A stretch of 64,000 nucleotides of DNA, from the NCBI GenBank assembly GCA_038049695.1, contig CP142453.1, forward strand, positions 132,174,001-132,238,000, written 5' to 3'. This document shows, piece by piece, positions 59,278 through 64,000 of the stretch. Position numbers and translations under genes: made by a program. This stretch comes from Cinnamomum chago. Lineage: Eukaryota; Streptophyta; Magnoliopsida; Laurales; Lauraceae. Under the pieces are notes generated by a model. It ran no database searches. It was not told the origin of the DNA and was given only the letters and a program-made list of their open reading frames with translations. How positions within the stretch are numbered: position 1 is the first letter of the stretch; each line of letters opens with the position of its first letter.

Positions 59278-60320
59278 AATGGTCTTAACTAGCTAAATAC
59301 TGTTTCCTATTGGTTCCTTTTCACATGTCTGTCCATTTGGTTAGTTCTATGGTTTTATAAGCAATCTAGACTGGTTCCTAGGAAATCATTCGATCATATA
59401 TGACCATGGGCATGACCTTTTCTTCTAAGAACAGAGAAATTTATTTGAACCACCATTTCACTTCTCAACCTCTTTGTCAATTAATTGCACAGATTTTGGA
59501 TCCACCAGTTTCAAATCTTTGCTTGATGATATCGTACGTTGATTCTACTATCCTTTTATTTTGTTGGTTGCTTCTGTTTTCAGTTTTGGCTGGTTTTTTG
59601 GATTTTCAGTATACTGCTTTTGTACGATTTGGCTATCTTTATTAATAAAATTATTGTTTACCATTCAAAAAATAAGAGGAAAAAAAATGCCTAAAATGAT
59701 CTTTAATTGTTTTTATGCATCGTCAGATAATAGAGGAACCAATTGCTGCAATCATCAATTTGAGCCTCCTGTTGATTGAATTATGAAGGGGCTTGCCTCC
59801 CGACCAAGCCTGTTGGATCTGCATCATAAACACTTATTCCTGTCCTCAGAGATTGTCCAATGCTCCAATTCATCTCACCTTTTGTAAAATATGATCCAAC
59901 CTTTGGTTTATACCATTCATGGCTTGGGCTTGAACCTCAATTGAGTAAATTTCACATTTAGTGAAGTTGTTATCAACAGATAAAGAAAAAGGTTGAAACC
60001 AGGCTGACTCTCTTTTGTTGCCGATTCATATGCATCTTTTGTTAATAACCAAGAAAGCTTTCACTGAAAACTTTTGGGGGATTAAAACTTGGTCTGGTTT
60101 CAAGTTGATACATGATACAGTCAGGAATCGTCCTTATGAAGTCCAGCTGTGTTCGACCAAGTTATGCATTAATAACCATCCGATTGTATACTTGAGTAGG
60201 TTAAGACTTAAGAGTGAGTCTGGTTGACTTTGTTTTGGCCCAGGTTTGATCCATGAATGCCTCAATGGAGCTTAGTCATGTGTTTGTGTGTTCAGTAGGG
60301 GGATCATCTAGGGTTGAGAC
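59278..60320. other. Intergenic with a LINE-like 3' end
   Basis: 59520-59675 reads like a plant LINE 3' tail (TTTTGGCTGGTTTTTTGGA ... TTTTGTACGATTTGGCTATC, TTTATTAATAAAATTATTG, TTTACCATTCAAAAAATA). No coding part or target duplication recognised. Confidence 0.45.
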
Positions 60321-60334
60321 TTGAGAGGCTATGG

Positions 60335-60950
60335 GACATTTGGAATTCAGAAATGAATTCATCATTCTGTAATCTAGATACTGAACTAAGAAACAATGGA
60401 ATGGGCAATATGTGCTTCATGTGAAAAGGTGAAAGACATGACAGTCCTTTCTTTTATCAGTTGCAAGTAGGTGAATATATTCTTCATGTGCAGTACTGGT
60501 GGAATTACATTCTTTGGTTTGTCCAGATGAAAGATGGGAAACAAACTCCATCACACTAAATCAACTTGAACCAAGAAATGCTGGAAATGAGCAATACGTG
60601 CTTAATGTAAGATAAGGTCGAACAAATGCTGGTCCTTTCTTTTTTCAGTTGCAAGTGGGTGGATGTATTCTTCATGTGCAAGAGTAGAGCAACCGAGAAA
60701 AGAGGAGTTGCACACTTAGGCTTGTATGGATGAAATTGGAAGATGGGAAACAAAATCATCACTCTATATCAACTTGACAAAGAAATTATTAAAAATGGAA
60801 GAAATGGATGCATAAAAAAGGTTGAAGAAATGGTGGTCCTTCTGTTATCTGTTCCAAAGTAGGCGAATATATTCTTCATGTGCAAAATGGAAGGAATTAA
60901 AAAGGTTGAATTATATGCTTAGGTTTGTCCAGATAAAATGGGGCATTTCA
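60335..60950. repeat. Threefold diverged tandem repeat, period about 205 bp
   Basis: Three consecutive units share the same word order: an AAGAAA...ATGG/GCTGGAAATG start, GGTCCTTTCTT or AGTCCTTTCTT, CAGTTGCAAGTAGGTG, ATATTCTTCATGTGCA, a TTAGGTTTGT-like word and AGATGGGAAACAAA. Anchors: TATTCTTCATGTGCA near 60478, 60667 and 60868. No coding sense is conserved. Confidence 0.75.
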
Positions 60951-62706
60951 ACTTCCATAGGGAGTCCTAAGTTGGGGGTTCCATAGGCCTATTATTCCCT
61001 TTACCTTTCTTAGAGAAGTATGGAAAGAAAGAAACAATGGCAAATTGAACACTGAGGGCTCCATTGGATTTAATATTCCATAGAATCAAAATGCCTTAAG
61101 TGAACCTTATGCAAGGAAGAGTTCCAAAGTTATGGTGATGGACATAGTGAGAATGTGGAAGATATAAATAGTTTTTTTTTTTTGGCAAAGGATATAGATA
61201 GTAGTTAATGTGAGGTGAAAAGTGTATGAAGTAAAAAACTACCCCCTAGTGAACTATTAAACTTTAATATTTCTTTCATAGGTAAATTGGGGAAGGTCAG
61301 GAGTTAAGGTAGGCAGCTAGACGGGGCTGGAAATTTTTTATGGAAGTGTTGAGGATCTTTCCAACATGTTTCGCTATGAATATAATGGTAGAAGGTGAGC
61401 TAAGAAATGTAATTTCTTTAGTGTCCATATTAAATCCGAGCCATAGAGGCCTGTATCAAAGTCTTTAGGAGTCTTCTGGGGTAAACTCTTTCCATGCACA
61501 CCAGATATGTTTTACAAGGGACTCGGACTCACACATCCACACACGGCACATGTCCCTAACAAGCTGAACTACAACGGATTGAACTCTTTCTTTACCTACA
61601 TTAGTAAAGTAGCCAATGAATGAGGTACTGTCTAAAGAGGGGGTATGTAGACTGTGCCTTGTATCAAGGATTTGTTCTTCCATCTTAAATATAATTTTTC
61701 TTTAATCATTGTCTTAGGTTATCATCCAAGTGAAATTAAAAATATGAAAAAGAAAAAAAAAAGAGTATCTTTTCTTTATCATTTTTTGAAAATCTTGTAT
61801 TACTTTTTAACTTACTTTTTTTTTGTCAGAGTAGACTTAAACAGGAATAGAAACAGAGCCTGCTGACATGCATACAATGGTCGGACAGACCGGCTTCTGA
61901 TTCTATTAAATGGGTGTCTTTCTATTCTTGAACATTCTTAGTTCCATTAATGTTAAACCAATATGGAATACATTGTCTTCAGTATGCTGGCCACAGTCAC
62001 TACTGTAGTTTTGTGAACTATTTAAACCATATTGGCTTTGAATGTGATTGAGATGATAAAGTTACCAACAAGTTGCCTCTTGTATAATGTCTACTATATA
62101 TATATATATATATTGGCTCCTAATTGGTGGTGGTTCCACTTAATGTGCTCATTAATGGTTGCTGCACTGTTTCTCATTTCTTCTCTCTTGACATTGACAT
62201 ATTCTTTGCTGGCCAAGGAATGGGTCCATGGTTATGGTGGGATGGCTGCTTTCTTCTTATAGCTGTGCACACTAGTGATTGTGGAACTCTTGGCAGTGTC
62301 CCAAAATTGTTCTCCACTAGCCAAGGCAGGGTCCATGAGACTTTGATAGTTGTGCAGACTTCCTTTGCTTCCTTTTTTCTTCCTTTTTTGAAGAGTCATG
62401 CAGACTAGTGAAACAGACCTTGAGAAAAGAATGCAGACACACGACAACAACATAAACAACAATCAGAAATGACTCATATCATTGATCATTTTAACTTCCA
62501 TCTGAATCATTCCATGATTTCTTTTACATTTTATACCGAGAAAGATAAAACATCCCATTTCTTGATTCTTCATGCGTTCACCCTTCCTGATTTATCACAC
62601 TATGACCGACTTTTGCCGGAAGACAAATTAACAACTTAACAACATACAAAAGCTCTCTTGGAGCTGATGGACAAAGCTTTCTTGCTTCTTTCCTTTCTTC
62701 TTAGGA
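60951..62706. other. 3' flank of the subtilase gene
   Basis: No gene recognised. (AT)n at about 62095-62113. The part next to 62707 should hold the subtilase 3' UTR. Confidence 0.45.
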
Positions 62707-64000
62707 TCACGTCCAAGTGATAGCAATTGGGCTACCAACAACATGATTTCCATCTGACCATTGCAACCTCCCAAAGTCTTTTGTACCAGATGGCATTGAG
62801 TTTGCTGAGAAGCTCACTGTATACATCTTCTTCTCATTCATCTGGCTAAAACTCAGAGCTGCCGGTTCTACTGCAATCTTTACTGACTCTGACGGAAAAG
62901 ATACTGAAACCTTATAAGTCCCTGAAGCACCAACATTAGTTAGAGTTCTTGTATACTTGAGTACAGTTACTTTATTACCCCCACTTCCAAGGCCGGTTGT
63001 GAAAGGGACAGCAAAGGAAGGGTAGTTGAGATCAGCAACAGAGTATTTAACACTGTCATTGCAAGTGAGGTTCCTCTTTGAGACAACAGTAATCTGAGAA
63101 GGGGTGTAATTTAAGGCGCAGAGGAAATTCAAGTAGTCATCAGTGGTGAGGTCATATATAAGACCAGGATCGAGTGCTTTCTGTGGGTTTACATGGCCAG
63201 CTCCATAATCAAACGGTGTGGATGCTTTACCCGTTGCTATATCCTGTAGCTCCTCTCCATTCTTGTAGGCAGTGTAGGCAGTGGTCATGAGTGCAGAGCG
63301 GACGGCTGCTGGACTCCACTCTGGGTGGGCACCCTTGAGAAGTGTTGCCAGTCCGCTCACATGTGGACATGACATTGATGTCCCAGAAATGATGTTGAAC
63401 CCCACCCGCCGATTGTCGACTGATAGTCCGGTAGGCCCCACTCCGCCCGACCACCCAGCTAGGATGTTGACTCCTGGGGCGATTAGATCTGGCTTTAGAA
63501 TCTCAGGCGTGAGTGAGCTCGGGCCCCTTGAAGAAAATGCGGCCACCACTGGGGATGGTTGGATTTCAACTTTCGTGCCTCCAAAGATAATTTTGGCTGT
63601 CGGATTAGGATCAGAGAAAAGGTACTTCTTTATTCCATCCCCGGATTTCTGACCTACAGCTGTTGCAGGCAAGAGGTGTGCATCAGCCACCAACTCTTCT
63701 CCATTTGAGTCGGTGTTTGCTAGAATCATTCCTGCACCACCGGCTTCCTTCACCACCTCTCCTTTCTGAACTCTAGCAGTTACTCCCCGGTCACATAAGA
63801 CAATCTTTCCGGCAACTTTTTCCGGCACCAAAGTCCTCGACATGCATAGATTCCCACTGGTGGAATTGCTTGCATTGCCAGCATAGACAAACGGCAGTAA
63901 GGTATCTTGTAGCGCTGTCCCATTGTAGAGGGAGACACCAGTAAAATTCATCCCATTCCCAAGGTTGACATATGCTGGGAAGTCACGGTCTAGTGTTCCA
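62707..64000 (-). CDS. Subtilisin-like serine protease SBT1.7-type (ARA12-like), C-terminal part, cut by window end
   Basis: Open to the window edge; the first full codons read GTLDRDFPAYVNLGNGMNFT. About 431 residues of the usual 750-760 are present, without introns, as is common for SBT1 genes. Order: PA domain (NLCMSRTLVPEKVAGKIVLC, DRGVTARVQKGEVVKEAGG, LVADAHLLPATAVG), peptidase end with the catalytic Ser in ISGTSMSCPHVSG and preceding AAFSSRGPSSLTPEILKPDL, then the fibronectin-III-like domain ending WSDGNHVVGSPIAITWT before the stop at 62707-62709. The catalytic Asp and His lie beyond the window. The match to SBT1.7 (seed-coat mucilage release by processing pectin modifiers in Arabidopsis) is strong along the whole length, but SBT1 paralogues are close. 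Secreted to the cell wall. Confidence 0.93.
   Translation of the reverse strand, partial: GTLDRDFPAYVNLGNGMNFTGVSLYNGTALQDTLLPFVYAGNASNSTSGNLCMSRTLVPEKVAGKIVLCDRGVTARVQKGEVVKEAGGAGMILANTDSNGEELVADAHLLPATAVGQKSGDGIKKYLFSDPNPTAKIIFGGTKVEIQPSPVVAAFSSRGPSSLTPEILKPDLIAPGVNILAGWSGGVGPTGLSVDNRRVGFNIISGTSMSCPHVSGLATLLKGAHPEWSPAAVRSALMTTAYTAYKNGEELQDIATGKASTPFDYGAGHVNPQKALDPGLIYDLTTDDYLNFLCALNYTPSQITVVSKRNLTCNDSVKYSVADLNYPSFAVPFTTGLGSGGNKVTVLKYTRTLTNVGASGTYKVSVSFPSESVKIAVEPAALSFSQMNEKKMYTVSFSANSMPSGTKDFGRLQWSDGNHVVGSPIAITWT

Noticed and set aside
1-64000. CRISPR arrays, operons, riboswitches or prophage-like systems
   Set aside because: Spliced plant genes and plant transposons throughout; the direct repeats seen are tandem or transposon-derived, without spacer structure.

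Overview
This is nuclear DNA of a flowering plant. The genes have introns with GT/AG borders, and the recognisable products are plant types: the karrikin receptor KAI2, a clade-D PP2C phosphatase, a subtilase of the SBT1.7 type and plastid ClpP5. The spaces between genes are AT-rich and full of plant transposon classes (LTR elements, L1-type LINEs, tRNA-derived SINEs, hAT, PIF/Harbinger and CACTA relics). I cannot name the species; a perennial dicot or magnoliid is only a guess.

Layout. 1-7.25 kb is repeat-dominated: an LTR fossil ends inside a ClpP5 coding exon (3066-3256), followed by a CACTA terminus (to 4984) and an old LTR holding a nested solo LTR (5681-7229, 5-bp target duplication). 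7.9-10.3 kb carries a complete two-exon KAI2 gene (270 aa, minus strand). 11.9-12.4 kb has two small inverted-repeat elements. 16.0-18.2 kb carries a decayed tandem KAI2 copy with an hAT element in its intron. 20.7-26.3 kb is a complete four-exon PP2C gene (373 aa, minus). 26.3-31.9 kb has no gene I recognise. 32.0-34.1 kb is a syntaxin-6-N-domain gene (minus). 36.8-39.8 kb is a complete three-exon ankyrin/RMT2-like methyltransferase gene (331 aa, minus). 41.8-51.2 kb is one nested transposon block: a 5'-truncated LINE with a 15-bp target duplication, into which an 8.65-kb PIF/Harbinger element with a TAA duplication has jumped. 52-59.3 kb holds a copia-like solo LTR, an hAT element and two LINE remnants. 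60.3-60.95 kb is a threefold tandem repeat. The window ends in the 3' part of an SBT1.7-like subtilase gene (62707 to the edge, minus).

The host genes do not form a pathway: they act in karrikin/KL perception, protein dephosphorylation, membrane traffic, arginine methylation and apoplastic proteolysis. All five apparently working host genes (four complete or nearly so, one cut by the window edge) lie on the minus strand. The main finds are structural: perfect target duplications that fix the borders and order of about ten insertions, a KAI2 tandem pair with one dead copy, an LTR end inside a ClpP5 exon, and palindrome pairs with near-identical spacing in two unrelated LTRs. I found no clear previously undescribed biochemical system.
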